DNA from: Apiosordaria backusii
Lineage: Eukaryota > Ascomycota > Sordariomycetes > Sordariales > Lasiosphaeriaceae
Assembly (NCBI GenBank): GCA_030549205.1
Contig: JAUKTV010000007.1
Span: 1 to 64,000, forward strand
Length of the DNA: 64,000 bases
Reading direction: 5' to 3'
The notes below the pieces were generated by a model, which saw only the letters and a list, made by a program, of their open reading frames with translations, did no database searches and had not been told where the DNA came from. Position numbers and translations under genes: made by a program. Of the stretch, positions 31,343 through 42,859 are shown in pieces. Position 1 is the stretch's first letter. Each line of letters starts with the position of its first letter.

Positions 31343-32741
31343 CGTTGAAGCGGAGAAGTGGTGTTGGTTGATAGGGCACTGGTTCGTCTTTTGTATCGTT
31401 GTAATCCTGCAGAGTGCTGAGGTTGAGAAGTAGAAGCCCAAGAGGGCAAAACCTTGCTCTTATATGCTCAGATCTAAAGACCAACAACAGCCCACACTGG
31501 GAACTCACACTCAAAGAAAAACATCTGTACGAGCTTATTGACCATTCGAGACCCAGGCAGTGGAGACTTACGTCACAAACCCATGTCGTCCGAAGAAGAG
31601 TTGCTCTCTCCTTCCAAGAAATCAAACGCCATTTATGGCCGTATCAGCACCAGTGCGGCATTTTTAGACAACCGCCTTTTTGGGAGCTTTTTTTTCCGCG
31701 AGAGGCTGTGTCATTACGTGTTGCTCCTGCCAGTGACACCGCTCTTCGAGTTCTAGCCAGTGTTGAGAGCAATCCTCAAAGCATTGTGACAGACGTGCCA
31801 GGATTTTACTCCTGCGCATCACGATAGCCTGCATGTAAAAAGCACTACCTGCAAATCAAGATTGTGCACTCCTCATTGGTCAACAGCCTCGGTAGTGCAC
31901 AAAGCTTGAACGAAGGTGTAATGCACAATATCAGACATAATCATGGCTTCACTTTAGATAATAAAAGTACTTTTATTGTGCTGTAAACCTCCAGCGTAAG
32001 CCGTCCATGCATTGTCAAGCCTACCTGGCCTTCGCTGCTCAAGAAACATCAATCATTACCTAATCATTCGCCCTTCGTTTGTCATTTATATGGCTACATA
32101 TACAAACAGCACACGAGCCTCCCAACCCTCAGCAAAGAAAGAACTCGACAAGATGGTCAGAGTTGGGAAAAACAGTGGGAGTAACCCTAACCCTGTTTGC
32201 TTGCATAAGGATCCACAAAAGGGGTTCAAAGGCGAATGGTGGGCTAGGGCAAACAAATGAAGAAAATTTGTTTGTAAGTAACCTTTAAGCAATGTATAAT
32301 CTCATTATTGACTACTATAGACGAAAAAGGGCTATGAGGTGATCAAACTGAGAACTTAGAGAATTCTGGATTTTCTAGTTTGCCACCAACCAACCAGCCA
32401 GTTGGGGGTCCTGACCAGCGTCTAATAAATGCAGATATGGCTTAAGCAAACAGTTTTCATTTGACAGCACAGCTTCTCCCACTGGCGCTAAACCACAACC
32501 TCGCAAAAGATTGGGCACATGCGAGCTCAGCCACACAATAAAACGCCTCATCACTATTTGACCCATGCTTTTCGAGCTGGGCATCGTGGACCTTTCAGAC
32601 CTGCCTGTTTATCTGACAGTGAGGGGTGTGCTTGGTGATGTTTCAACACTGGCACGATCTACCTCTAGACTCTTTGCGAAGTGCATTTTCTTCACCTTCA
32701 CTTTTGTTCTGTTCATTGGGTCTGCAATTTCAAGGCCGAAA
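31343..32741. other. Gene-free interval before the HET gene
   Basis: About 1.4 kb with no frame I can support. A short telomere-like tract TAACCCTAACCCT lies at 32182-32194. Confidence 0.4.
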
Positions 32742-34955
32742 ATGACTTCCTCTTCCTTGTACAACAATTTGCCCTTGCCACCGCCTTCTGCATCAGAGGG
32801 GCCTTCAATACGCCTCTTGACATTTTCGAATGGGCTCTGGACTCTTGAAGTCGCGCCGTTGGCAACAAGCAAGTATAAAGCTCTGTCCTATGCATGGGGC
32901 GACCGTTACGACATTCTGCCGATCCGATGCAATGGGACTGAAATCCAGGTGACCAGAAATCTTTATTGGGCCCTGCAACGTCTCAGCGTCGATTTCGCTG
33001 GTCAGCGCTTGTGGATCGATGCGATCTGCATCAACCAAAATGATGAAGCATATGCAGAGAAGGGACAACAGCTTGACATTATGGGTGAAATCTACGCACA
33101 AGCAGAAGAGGTCCTGATTTGGCTCTCCGAGTCGTTTCTGCCTGACAACACCGATCTTTGCTTTGAAGCCTGCAGGAAATACGGTACACGATGGCGATAC
33201 GCAAGACTGTTGGTTACAGCTTTCAGGCTACTAGAACCGGGGAATAGGGAAGGGGGACGGATTAGTGATGCAGCCGTCCGGCACTCACTGGCAATAGAGA
33301 ACCCATTCTCCGACGATATCATGGCTGGTCTTTTTCAGATACTCCGACATCCATACTGGACTCGAGTTTGGGTCATACAGGAGATGAGCCTCGCCTCTAA
33401 ATCCCGCATCCTCACTGGGAAATCTTCATTAGACTGGGGCGACTTCAAGATCTTTCTGATCATGATGGAGCACTGTCTGCCATGGTATCTGAGAGGTATG
33501 GGCCCCAACTTCCGTGCCTTAAATGGCGTGACGAGGACGCAGCGAGCCGGAGAGCCGCCTGCCCTTCACAATCTGTCTGACCTTCTAGTGGAGTTTCGCT
33601 GGTCGAGCGCGACAGATAGCCGGGATAAGGTATATGGTCTTCTTGGTCTCTTAACAGCCAACGAACGCCAGTTCTTCATGGCTGAATTGGGCGATAAATA
33701 TCTCATCACAACCACCCACTGCTATACGCAGTTCGCATTCAAACTTCTGCAACAGTCTCAGGATTTGGGCTTTCTGGTCCAATGTAGTGCACCTAGTTTT
33801 GTCAAGAGGGATAAGACGCTACCATCATGGGTCCCAGACTGGCAGTACGACGCGACAAGCCTCCCTCCGCCCCGATGGGGCCTGACCGAAGGAAACCCGT
33901 ACAACCGAATAGGAGATGTTAGACCCACCATATACAAAGGGTATAACGCCTCTGGGGACTCCCAATGCCCGCCGCCGCTCTTACGCGACAGCCGTGTTCT
34001 CATACTTCAGGGAATGGTCGTTGGGCGAATTGCCACCATTTGTCGGCCGATAGAGATTCAGCATCAATTTCTTTCAGAGAAGACGCCTAAAGGACTTTTG
34101 CAACCCTGGGCTCGTGCTCCCCGGGAAGAGACTCTTGCAAGACTCTGGAACAATGTCATATGGAAAGTGGCCTTCACTCGGTCAGGGATATACAGGTTGG
34201 CCTTCGCACATGTCCACAATTCCATTCGGAAAGGCGCAGCGATGGAAATATTCTTGGAGTATTCTCAGCTTGCGCTTTCGAGCGGTACCTGGCTAGGCGA
34301 CAAAGACAAAAGGGACCCTTTGTACGTCATGTTTGACACCTTGACGAAAGGCCCCCGTGGCCGCGATATTCTCAATCCCCGCTTCACTGATGCTGCACCC
34401 GTTGACCTCATCGAGGAGGCGGTAGCGGAATTCCGTATGCAGTCCCGATCCATACGTTGGAACCCTTTTCTTCGACTTTTAGGACTTTTTGGGTTCCCCT
34501 ACTATTTCCCATCAACCTACCAGCTCTTGCTTGGGTTGAATTACTTTGGCATGGGAAAAATACCGCCTTATCTGTGGTTTCTACTAGTGTTGTACGCTGC
34601 AATGACTTTTAGCACCTACTACGTCACTGTCAACGCATACGTGCTGATAGGTCTCGGATATCTGGTCAACACAAAACTCTCCTCTGTCCTCTCGATGCCG
34701 TACAATCTGGAAACAGTGATTGGAATACCGCTTGATCACGCGCTGGCACGGCTAGACGATGGAAGATTAGCGCTGGTGCCACATGATACGATGGTTGGTG
34801 ACGAGATCGCGCTTCTGGCAGGAGGTCGTTGTCCCTTTGCAGTAAGACGGGTGCATTATAACCGTTTTGAGCTCGTTGGAGATTGCTATGTTGATGGTAT
34901 AATGGAAGGGGAGGCATGGCGAGAGTGGGAAGCTAGAGAAATGGCGTTTGTCTAA
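32742..34955 (+). CDS. HET-domain heterokaryon-incompatibility protein
   Basis: A single exon encodes 737 residues from the ATG at 32742. The frame is open farther up to an ATG-like start near 32565, but the HET domain begins only after MTSSSLYNNLPLPP. HET blocks are present in order: YKALSYAWGD (about residue 45), LWIDAICINQND (about 90) and YAQAEEVLIWL (about 118), then the WTRVWVIQEM motif (about 205). The C-terminal region ends with the usual HET tail (GDEIALLAGG...VGDCYVDGIMEGEAW). Between about residues 575 and 650 are two or three hydrophobic helices (YLWFLLVLYAAMTFSTYYV and AYVLIGLGYLV), unusual in this family. HET proteins trigger cell death after fusion of unlike strains. Confidence 0.9.
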   Translation: MTSSSLYNNLPLPPPSASEGPSIRLLTFSNGLWTLEVAPLATSKYKALSYAWGDRYDILPIRCNGTEIQVTRNLYWALQRLSVDFAGQRLWIDAICINQNDEAYAEKGQQLDIMGEIYAQAEEVLIWLSESFLPDNTDLCFEACRKYGTRWRYARLLVTAFRLLEPGNREGGRISDAAVRHSLAIENPFSDDIMAGLFQILRHPYWTRVWVIQEMSLASKSRILTGKSSLDWGDFKIFLIMMEHCLPWYLRGMGPNFRALNGVTRTQRAGEPPALHNLSDLLVEFRWSSATDSRDKVYGLLGLLTANERQFFMAELGDKYLITTTHCYTQFAFKLLQQSQDLGFLVQCSAPSFVKRDKTLPSWVPDWQYDATSLPPPRWGLTEGNPYNRIGDVRPTIYKGYNASGDSQCPPPLLRDSRVLILQGMVVGRIATICRPIEIQHQFLSEKTPKGLLQPWARAPREETLARLWNNVIWKVAFTRSGIYRLAFAHVHNSIRKGAAMEIFLEYSQLALSSGTWLGDKDKRDPLYVMFDTLTKGPRGRDILNPRFTDAAPVDLIEEAVAEFRMQSRSIRWNPFLRLLGLFGFPYYFPSTYQLLLGLNYFGMGKIPPYLWFLLVLYAAMTFSTYYVTVNAYVLIGLGYLVNTKLSSVLSMPYNLETVIGIPLDHALARLDDGRLALVPHDTMVGDEIALLAGGRCPFAVRRVHYNRFELVGDCYVDGIMEGEAWREWEAREMAFV

Positions 34956-35141
34956 GGCAAACTGTCTGTTTGCGCGACGCGACCGCTATGGGTAGGGGAT
35001 TGATCTGATTGGTAGATTAGGTGACACTTGCAAATAATCGGAAGAAGAAAAGGCTGCTTCCAAAATCTCGTTATTTTGTTAACTGCAACTTCAACCTGCC
35101 CAACTACAGCTACGCTTTATACGCCAATCACTTCATCCTAC

Positions 35142-36143
35142 ATCATGCCGCCCGTTACCTCCGACAATAACCTCCCCAAATTACTCAACACGCTAACGAA
35201 ACAAGTCAAGCGTATTAAAAAGCTGGTGTCAAAGCATTTTAGAAGCGCCTCCAAGCGCGTCGATAGGCCGCCCATATAGAGGATATTCAGCCGGACCTTC
35301 TTCATTACACTAGCTAACGGACGCAAAGTAGTCATCCAATTCCAAACCGAGAAACTGGATCTCAACGCCTTTAAGGTAGCCAAAGACGCCCTAGGCCAAG
35401 TCGTCCCCAATGTTATGGCTCTCGAAAACGAAGAGCTAGAAAATAAGGGCGTTTGGGCTTACTCCCTTAAGCGTCTACTGGGAAGGATGTAGGCCTACGG
35501 CGTCGCCAGTAAAGGCACTAAAAGCCGTATAGCTGTCAACAGATCGCTTGGGCGTATACTTTCTAAAGGCTGCCTTACCAACAGTAGCGGCAAGGCTATG
35601 TCAACAAAGGTCCGGCCACATCTTGAGGCCATACTGGCCAGCCCACTAAACAAGGTCGCGACATACCGACCCTTACTACAAAGGTTCCTTAACAAGTTGA
35701 ACGAGATTAGTAAGCTGCCGTTTTGGGTCTTATACTACGACCTTAACGACGTTAACGTCTTTATCGACGAATCCTATAAAGTTACCGGCTTAATCGACTA
35801 GGAGTTGTTAACGCCAAAACCCTTTACCGTAGGTCTCGGCCGCATCCACACCCTGGCCAGTGAATATACAGGGGGCGAGTTCTGGATACCGGACGAATTC
35901 GAGGTTACCGAACGAGCCTTTTGGAAGGAGCTGTTTGCTGGGATGTCCCAGAAGACTTGTAGGATGTTGGAGAAGAATATCAGTCTCGTCTAAGACGCCG
36001 TTATTCTTAGCACGCTATTGGACACCTTTTTCTGGGAAGATGGAAAAGTAGGCTATAGCAAGGTATCAAGGAAGGCCCTTCCCAAATTCCTTACCTATCG
36101 GATTCCCCAGGTAAGGGGGGATAAGCCTCCGTATAAGAAGTAA
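35142..36143 (+). pseudogene. RIP-inactivated APH-type phosphotransferase gene
   Basis: One frame of 333 codons reads as an aminoglycoside-phosphotransferase-like kinase broken by TAG at 35277, 35490 and 35802 and TAA at 35991. The catalytic segment reads YYDLNDVNVFID with VTGLID just before the stop at 35802, where the family has HxDLNxxN and GLIDWE. Turning TAG back to TGG and the first Tyr back to His would need single G-to-A or C-to-T reversals in a CpA/TpG context, as RIP produces. A C-terminal segment (FGVGLGRIHTLA-like and FWKELFAGM) is conserved. RIP acts on duplicated DNA, so a second copy probably exists or existed elsewhere. Confidence 0.8.
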
Positions 36144-37031
36144 AGCTCTTGATTTGGGTGATTTAGACTGGGAAGTAGGATGTGGTTACGAGAGAGATTT
36201 AGATACAAACAATACAGAAACTCTGTTAAATAGTATGATCGCACCTTGTCCGAATCGCCCAGTTGAAAGTCCACACTCAACAGCAAAGGCATTGACCTCC
36301 AGTTGTCCCCCAGATGTAGGAAGGTCTTCAGGGTCGAACCCCCACAACCCGAACGCTGCCAGATGGCACAGCTGGCGCTCCGGCGACGACCGAGCGCGAT
36401 GTTAATGGCTGGCGACAGAATCAATCTCAAGCCCCTGTTTGAGGCGTCTCGTCATGAACAGATTCTGAGAAGCTGAATGATGATGTGTTTCGTGAGTGTC
36501 TTGAAACATCAAAAGCCCTATGTGTTTCGTATGAGAACCCACGCGCGATCAGTTCAGGGTTAGGGTCAGTGTGACAATAAGGCTCTGAGGCCGGACTGCC
36601 ATGTGAGGGTTTGAGCCTTTTGAGATGACTGAAAACTGGACTCCTTGAATGACAGTACCTATGAGACAAATGGGGACAGCTGCCACTGCATGCAAAGCCA
36701 GCATGCCAACGACTCTAGTAGGTAAGTAGGGCCGTTGAGGCCGTTTGTCCTCTTGATTGTCTCGCTAGACACAGTCACCAAAACCACCGCACTCATTGCA
36801 CCTGACAGCAATGTGTCGTGTGTTGCAAATTACCCGTTTCACTTCTGGTCACAGAAGCCGAAGAGCGTTTGTCAACGTCGAATGAAATTGACATTTACCA
36901 TTCGGAGACCACTTTAAATACCTCAAGCCCTGCCCATACCACCCACTCCAGGTTAGCCCCCGAACCTGCAACAACATCATCACCCAGACACCTATATTCC
37001 TACCTGAAGCATGCAACATACCTAACACATT
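36144..37031. other. Gene-free interval
   Basis: About 890 bases with small frames only. AGGGTTAGGGT at 36556-36566 is telomere-like. A B-box-like GGTTCGACCC on the minus strand near 36330 does not belong to a foldable tRNA. Confidence 0.4.
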
Positions 37032-38168
37032 ATGTTTCACTTGAAAATGTACTCCATGTTACCTCTCTCTGTGTATCTGCTTCTTCTTTCGTCACAGAGT
37101 TTCCTCATTGTAACGGCTCAGCCGTTCACTTTTGTAACTGTCCCGTTGTCTTCCGTGCCTGAGATAACAGCCCAGACAACAAATCCACTCCCTTCAGCTA
37201 GTTTCTGTAACGCTTCTACGGTAACCACAACTCACATTTTGACTTCGATTGTTCCAACCGCCTTAGAAAGCGATCTTCCAACTGTGACAGTAGTCACCAC
37301 CATCACTGCCCCCGATAATGACACCGCAACCGCAAACGCGATCCCTTCTGCAGCGAACGCGTTATATACCAGACTGGCTCCAAAAGACCAGAGGTTCAGG
37401 GATCCGCTACCACCTTTCGTCAAGTGGCAAGGAATCGTTCATCCTGACAAAGGCGACGAGAAAATTACAGTCATGGACCTTGATGTAAGCACCCAACATA
37501 AACACTTTGTTTTGCTGCCATGGCAACTTGCCTATCTTTGGCTACCTGGAAAGGCTAACACAACAGATCACCAGCATCTGTGGTATCATATCTATTCAGA
37601 GAATTCATATACCCAACTGAATCAACAGACACCCAACCCTGGCGACGCCGTCGATGCCGGTACCCTTGCCTGCAAAGTTAACATGACCCAACCGATCGAT
37701 ACTTCCGTTCTTCAAGATTATGTCGAGATCCTTCGGTCCCTCGGTGGCACCTGGGAGATCCAGCCCTATGGATGCCACCGCCTAGGTTGCCGCAACAGTA
37801 CTGCGATATGGTGGTGCAATGTGGGTATTCTTTTCGAGTCGGTTGCCTGCGGGCTGTGTGATCACAACACTAACCCCCCAGAGTAGACCAATCCACCTGT
37901 TAATGGTAGAGGTGGTGCCGCGACGACGGCCGAGTCCCTGTATAACATGGCGCAGCGCGTCATGGACGGATGTGTCAACTCCGGAAGCAAGGATAACAAG
38001 AGCGAGCCACGTGCAGGCTATCAGTTCTTCAACGATAATCACCCCCACGCTACCCATACGCGTATGGTTCTGTCATATGCCAACTGTGATGACGCATTGC
38101 ACAAGCGACCGTTTGAGTACGAAGACCAACAGGAACCTGAAGGGTGGGAACCTCAATCTGTAGTCTAA
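37032..38168 (+). CDS. Secreted Cys-containing protein of unknown family, copy A
   Basis: Exons 37032-37484, 37575-37820 and 37887-38168 encode 326 residues; both introns (90 and 66 bases) are phase 0 with CTAAC branch sites. The first intron has no stop in frame and could be retained. A signal peptide (about residues 1-28) is followed by a Ser/Thr-rich region likely to be O-glycosylated (to about 120), then a conserved domain: LACKVN, YVEILRSLGGTWEIQ, GCHRLGCRNSTAIWWCN, a helix containing VMDGCVN, and LSYANCDD. The RLxC...IWWCND theme recurs in many small fungal secreted proteins without known function. Copy B at 39083 has the same exon plan and lengths. A role as an effector or antimicrobial is conjecture. 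Confidence 0.75.
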
Positions 38169-39082
38169 TTCATAATTCACGGGCCTTGTGAGAGAACTAC
38201 AGACGGCTCTCAGTACAGGTACCTAGGTAGATCGCTAGTTACATGGTAATGAATATACATTTCAGAAAGTCCTCTATCAATCTTGAGTTGTATTTCAAGG
38301 ATGGCTGGCATTCTCAATGGTGTTCTATACCTTTTGAGGTATCTCCGCATCGTTTGGACAGGAGCATGCCCGGCTTTGCCCCTGCCTACCTACGTAGTAA
38401 TTCTGGTCCAGGTATTCTCCAGTTGGCAGAAGTGCCTTGGCCAGTGCAAAGCTGACAACGAGCCTCCAGACCCGCACAGAGATACCCCCAGGCGCGCGGC
38501 GTTATCAAGACAGCTATCTAAAACAGGCCAGACACCGGAGTGGTAGCAGGTCATTCCCACCACTGAACACAGCATGTCTATTGCAATGGGATGAGAGAAA
38601 ATTTAAAAAGGCAAGCCGCGAGCGATTCATCTCCTCATAAAATCATCGAATTGCGTGACCAGTAATGGGGCCACTAGGGTATTATTCTGTTGCAGTGTTT
38701 GAATCACGTCGACCGCTTTTCTTGTAAGTTATCACAAATTCGAAGGGGCAGCCGCCTGCCCGTGTGCGGTATTTGACCTGAAAATAGAATTGATCATCTG
38801 ATGGACTTCAAAGCAACAGCGCCCAGCGTGACATCACCCGCGGCTGACCTCCCAAGCTGTCAATTTCAACATTGCTGGCAGGCAGACTTTTTCTTTTCGT
38901 CTAATCTGAGGCGACCGATAATGCCGCACATGAACCTGCGAGTTACTTTCTTAAATACATCCTGCGTGCTCTTTGCAAAGGCCTTTTGGTAGTTCTCTAA
39001 GTTCTCTATTCATTTATTGTCAGTTAACTTCAACGTTGCATTTGCATAGGTTCCATCAGTATATCTACCCACCTGAGTCAAT
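38169..39082. other. Interval between the secreted paralogues
   Basis: About 910 bases; no supported gene. It contains several CCTAGGT/CTACCTAC words common in intergenic DNA of this window. Confidence 0.4.
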
Positions 39083-40238
39083 ATGGCTTCCCGGACTCTC
39101 TTGAGCCTTGTCAGCCTTTTGAGTCTTGCAGGTTTCATAATACCCGCCTTAGCGCAAAATACCACGTTCAACGGCAGCACTGGCTGCTTGGGAAACGACT
39201 CCATGTGGCAGTTCACCACAACAATCATAAGCACAGAATTGATTACAACAACACACTTCACCACCTCGCTTGTACCAGTCACCGATGAGAAGGGTAGGCC
39301 CCCAACAGCCGTAACTGTTACTACCACTGTTGAAAAGACAAATGAGGCTGTCAGTGTGACGATCACGAAGTCGGAGACTGTCACCGTGACTGTAAAGTCT
39401 ACCACCAACTGCGGCTACACCACTGTGGCTCCCAGGACACAAAGGCGCATGGAGCGGTCAGGTGAATCCAACATTGGCTTCAATTGGGATGACCATAGGT
39501 TTTCTGGTAGTATATCACTTGAGGAGCCGATCGAAGATCTTGATGTAAGTGCTCATCTCCTTAGATGTTGATCAAGATATCCCGATCTACCATGCCTGCT
39601 GTGGACAGATAGAAACTAACATTCTATTATCCCAGTTCATGGCGTGGCAAATCACCGCGAAGCCTTCGAAGGGGGTGGGGGAAGACTTTTACAAGTATCC
39701 TAACCAGTATCGTAAGAATATCGTCCAGAGAGACAAAGGTGACGACATGATGGCTGGCGGACATATGTGCTTGACGAAGAAAACGGACAAATCCATAAAC
39801 AGGGAGGTCTTGGAGGAATATGTTGAAATGATCGGGAGATTCAATGGGTCCTGGTGGATCAAACCAGAGGCTTGTCACCGCCTGGGTTGCCGACAAAACA
39901 CCGGTATATGGTGGTGTAATGTAAGTACCAAGATTGACGCCGCAGGACGGCTAGTTTAGGCTCGCTTTTGTGCTTCGGAAACTGATCGATCGAGGGTATA
40001 GGACAACGCCGAAGACGGCGACACAGCTACTGTGGGCTCATTAGATCTTATTCAGATGTCGTTCCGTGTACTAGACTCTTGTGTCAAGAATGGCTTCCCT
40101 GGCTGGCAATATTTCGCCGGAGACCACCCGCGCGGAGCCCGCACAAAGATCGTCATGTCATATGCCAACTGCGACGACTCACCCTCTAAACGTCACGGTC
40201 CATTTGAGTATGAGGATCAAAAAGAACCGTGGAGTTAG
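39083..40238 (+). CDS. Secreted Cys-containing protein of unknown family, copy B
   Basis: Exons 39083-39544, 39636-39920 and 40002-40238 encode 327 residues. The introns (91 and 81 bases) are both phase 0 and fall exactly where copy A has them: after an Asp-Leu-Asp triplet and after IWWCN. Signal peptide about residues 1-27, Thr/Val-rich repeats such as TVTVTVKSTT to about 115, then HMCLTKK, YVEMIGRFNGSWWIK, CHRLGCRQNTGIWWCN, VLDSCVKNGFPGWQYF and MSYANCDD. It lacks the final extension of copy A. This is clearly a tandem duplicate. The N-terminal halves have diverged far more than the C-terminal domain, which suggests the latter carries the function. Confidence 0.77.
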
Positions 40239-41134
40239 GAATAGGCATCCATGCCATCAGGCTAGTGGAAATGAGGTAAGGTATCTAGATATACGTTCTT
40301 GTCGGTGCTGCATCGTGTTCGGTGCTAGGTAGATACCTACTTGACAGGGTGGAAGTAGGATAACAGGAATAACATATTAAACTGACCTATACAATCTCTT
40401 TTAAGCACTACGTGACTTCGTGGCTTCATCTGGTAGGGACTCTTGATTGACAATATCAATTGTTTGTAGACATGCTTAAGCCTCGAAATCTGCCGTCAAC
40501 CCATTCCCCGTGTCATTTCCCCGGACGGCAAGTAATCTCCCCTCTTTTTCGGCTCCCGGCAAGAACGTCAACCAAGTCATAGCTACCAACAACGCTACAT
40601 GCGGGTATTATAGACCCGACCCATGCTTATACCATCCATGCAAGATCTGTTCAAAACAACCGTTTTAATATCCCTGTTCGGTAGTTGCCCACATGTTTTG
40701 TTTTGGGGTTCTCCACTGGCATCAACGTATCTCGATCCTTGCATACATCTAATGTGTGAGAGTCCGAGCTCACTCTATCTGCTGTCACGTATTGATTAGC
40801 CATTAGAGGCCTCACTGTTTCTTCGCCCAGCAAAGTGAAATTTGTCGGTAGCAAGGTTGTTGTGTAACGCTTTCCCGGTTCCAGACTTCCTGCATGTTGT
40901 TTGTTGGAGAAGTGAGGGGAAGAAGAGCCGGCAGAGGGTGATTGTCTACCTTAGGTTCCAGTCAAATCCATGTACAGTATGAGAGGTAGCAACCAAATAA
41001 AGGCATGCCTGTCCCACATCGGTGTCTTCCACCCACCTTCTTCTCATTGCCGAATTAGGGTGTGGCGTGTCTCCTTCCCCTTTTCCTTCTCCAACCACGA
41101 CCATCATCATCAACCTCAGCACCACCCACCCACC
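40239..41134. other. Gap and MFS promoter
   Basis: About 900 bases. No gene is supported; the last 100 bases are CA/CT-rich, as expected of a leader. The MFS frame is open upstream to 40970, but no homology lies before the ATG at 41135. Confidence 0.4.
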
Positions 41135-42721
41135 ATGACCTCGCCCACCCCCAACGCCCCAACGGGCATCGCCCCCTTCCGCAGCCACTTCCTCGCCGAA
41201 AAGCGGATCATCACCATCTGCTTCCTCATCGCCCTCGGCCAGTTCCAATACGGCTACGACTCCGCCGCCATCGCCGGCTTCCAATCCATGCCCGCCTTCC
41301 TCCGCGTCTATGGCTACGAAGACCCCACCAACCCCATCGGCCTCAACATCTCCACCGACGTCCAGCGCTTGATTCAATCTCTCATGAACGTCGGCGGGTT
41401 CCTCTCCGCCATCGTCATGTACGCTTCCCATACCAAGCTCTCTCGCCGTATCGGTCTATGGCTTGGGTGCGGCTTCGGGTTCTTGAGTGTGAGCCTCATG
41501 ATCGGGACGACCTCCCTGGGCGGTTTATACGCAGGTCGGTTGTTGTTGGGAGTAAGCAACGGTTTCTTTGTGCCCTACAGCGTGACGTACATGACGGAAT
41601 CTGCACCCGCGTTGTTGAGAGGGCCAATTGTGGGGATGAGCACCTTCCAGACATCGCTAGGGGCATTGTTTGGGATATTGGTGGATAATTACTGCAAGAT
41701 CTACCCCGGGAATGCACCCTGGCAGATTCCATTGGGGGTGATGTACATCGTTCCAACTATCTTGACGGTTTTGGTGCTTTTTTTGCCGGATACCCCGAGA
41801 TTCTATGTCACGCAGGGGCAAGATGAGAAGGCGATCAAGGCGATAAGGAGGTTGAGGGGCATCAAAGACGAGGCGTATCTCCGGGCGGAGGTGGAGGATA
41901 TCAAGAGTGCCTTTTTGATGGAGCAGGAACTGCATGCGGGGGTTCATCTCAATGATATGTTCCGAGGGCCGGATTTGAGGAGGACGTTGTTGTGTTTCGC
42001 GACGACGATTGGGGGGACGGCGACAGGGGTGACGTTTATGGCGGGGTTTTCGGTGTATTTGTTTGTGCAGGCGAGGGTTGGGTCGCCGTTTGAGTGGGTG
42101 ATGATCTCGCTTGCGATTGCGTTGACGGGGAATATGGCGGCTTTTCCGGCCATGAGATACTTTGGGAGGAGGGAGTTGTTGATTTGGACATCGGTCATCT
42201 CGGCGGGGATGATGTACGGAATGGCAATTTCGTATACAGTTTCGGCGTGGACAGACCCTGCCGCAAGCAGAGCGCTGGTGGCGATGAGTATCGTGTTTAC
42301 GTGGATTTATGGCATCGGCCAGGGACCAGTCATGTGGGCGTTGTCAACCGAGATCCCTTCGCAGAGGCTGCGGTCGCAGACTGTTGGGACGGCATCGGGC
42401 CTAAACTTCATTGTTGGGTGGGTGGTGTCGTTCTGCACACCCTACTTCATCAATCCGGATAAGCTGGGATGGGGGCCCAAGTATGGCTACATTTGGGGAT
42501 CGAGCAACCTCATACTTGCGCTTTGGACCTACTTTTATGTGCCAGAAACAAAGGGCAGGAGCTTGGAGCAGTTGGAAGAGCTCTTTGAGAAAGGTGTGAG
42601 CGCGAGAAAGTTTTCATCATATGTTGTGGAGCGGCAGCTGGTAGACGACGTTGTTGGTGAATCGTCTGAAGAAAAGGGCAAGGCTACGGTTGTTCAAGTT
42701 GATGATGCCGAGAAAAGGTAG
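41135..42721 (+). CDS. MFS sugar transporter
   Basis: A single exon encodes 528 residues from the ATG at 41135. About twelve membrane helices are expected. Sugar-porter landmarks: ALGQFQYGYDSAAIAGFQSM in helix 1, AGRLLLGVSNGFFVPYSVTY (the GR motif of helix 4), LPDTPRFY at the end of the first half, FGRRELLIW before helix 8, STEIPSQRLRSQTVG near helix 10 and VPETKGRSLEQLEELFE at the C-terminus. These match hexose/alpha-glucoside permease-like proteins of the major facilitator superfamily in the plasma membrane. The exact sugar cannot be told. Confidence 0.92.
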   Translation: MTSPTPNAPTGIAPFRSHFLAEKRIITICFLIALGQFQYGYDSAAIAGFQSMPAFLRVYGYEDPTNPIGLNISTDVQRLIQSLMNVGGFLSAIVMYASHTKLSRRIGLWLGCGFGFLSVSLMIGTTSLGGLYAGRLLLGVSNGFFVPYSVTYMTESAPALLRGPIVGMSTFQTSLGALFGILVDNYCKIYPGNAPWQIPLGVMYIVPTILTVLVLFLPDTPRFYVTQGQDEKAIKAIRRLRGIKDEAYLRAEVEDIKSAFLMEQELHAGVHLNDMFRGPDLRRTLLCFATTIGGTATGVTFMAGFSVYLFVQARVGSPFEWVMISLAIALTGNMAAFPAMRYFGRRELLIWTSVISAGMMYGMAISYTVSAWTDPAASRALVAMSIVFTWIYGIGQGPVMWALSTEIPSQRLRSQTVGTASGLNFIVGWVVSFCTPYFINPDKLGWGPKYGYIWGSSNLILALWTYFYVPETKGRSLEQLEELFEKGVSARKFSSYVVERQLVDDVVGESSEEKGKATVVQVDDAEKR

Positions 42722-42859
42722 ACTTCTGGGGCAGAAAAGATGACTGTGGTGGAATGTACGGATATCCAACTCGACAATCAACATGTGGAAAGTCTTGTCC
42801 AAACTAAGAAAGAAGCATCTGTGGGTGCTATTGAATCAATTGAATGGGGAGTGACCACC

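Noticed and set aside
31414..31827. 137-codon frame upstream of the second Hce2 gene
   Set aside because: No recognisable domain or signal and it lies in the likely promoter; unsupported.
36325..36420. Minus-strand tRNA-like segment with GGTTCGACCC
   Set aside because: No acceptor stem, no proper A box and no foldable anticodon arm.
40946..41431. 161-codon minus-strand frame
   Set aside because: Antisense to the start of the MFS transporter; Gly/Asp/Val-rich composition is typical of reverse frames.
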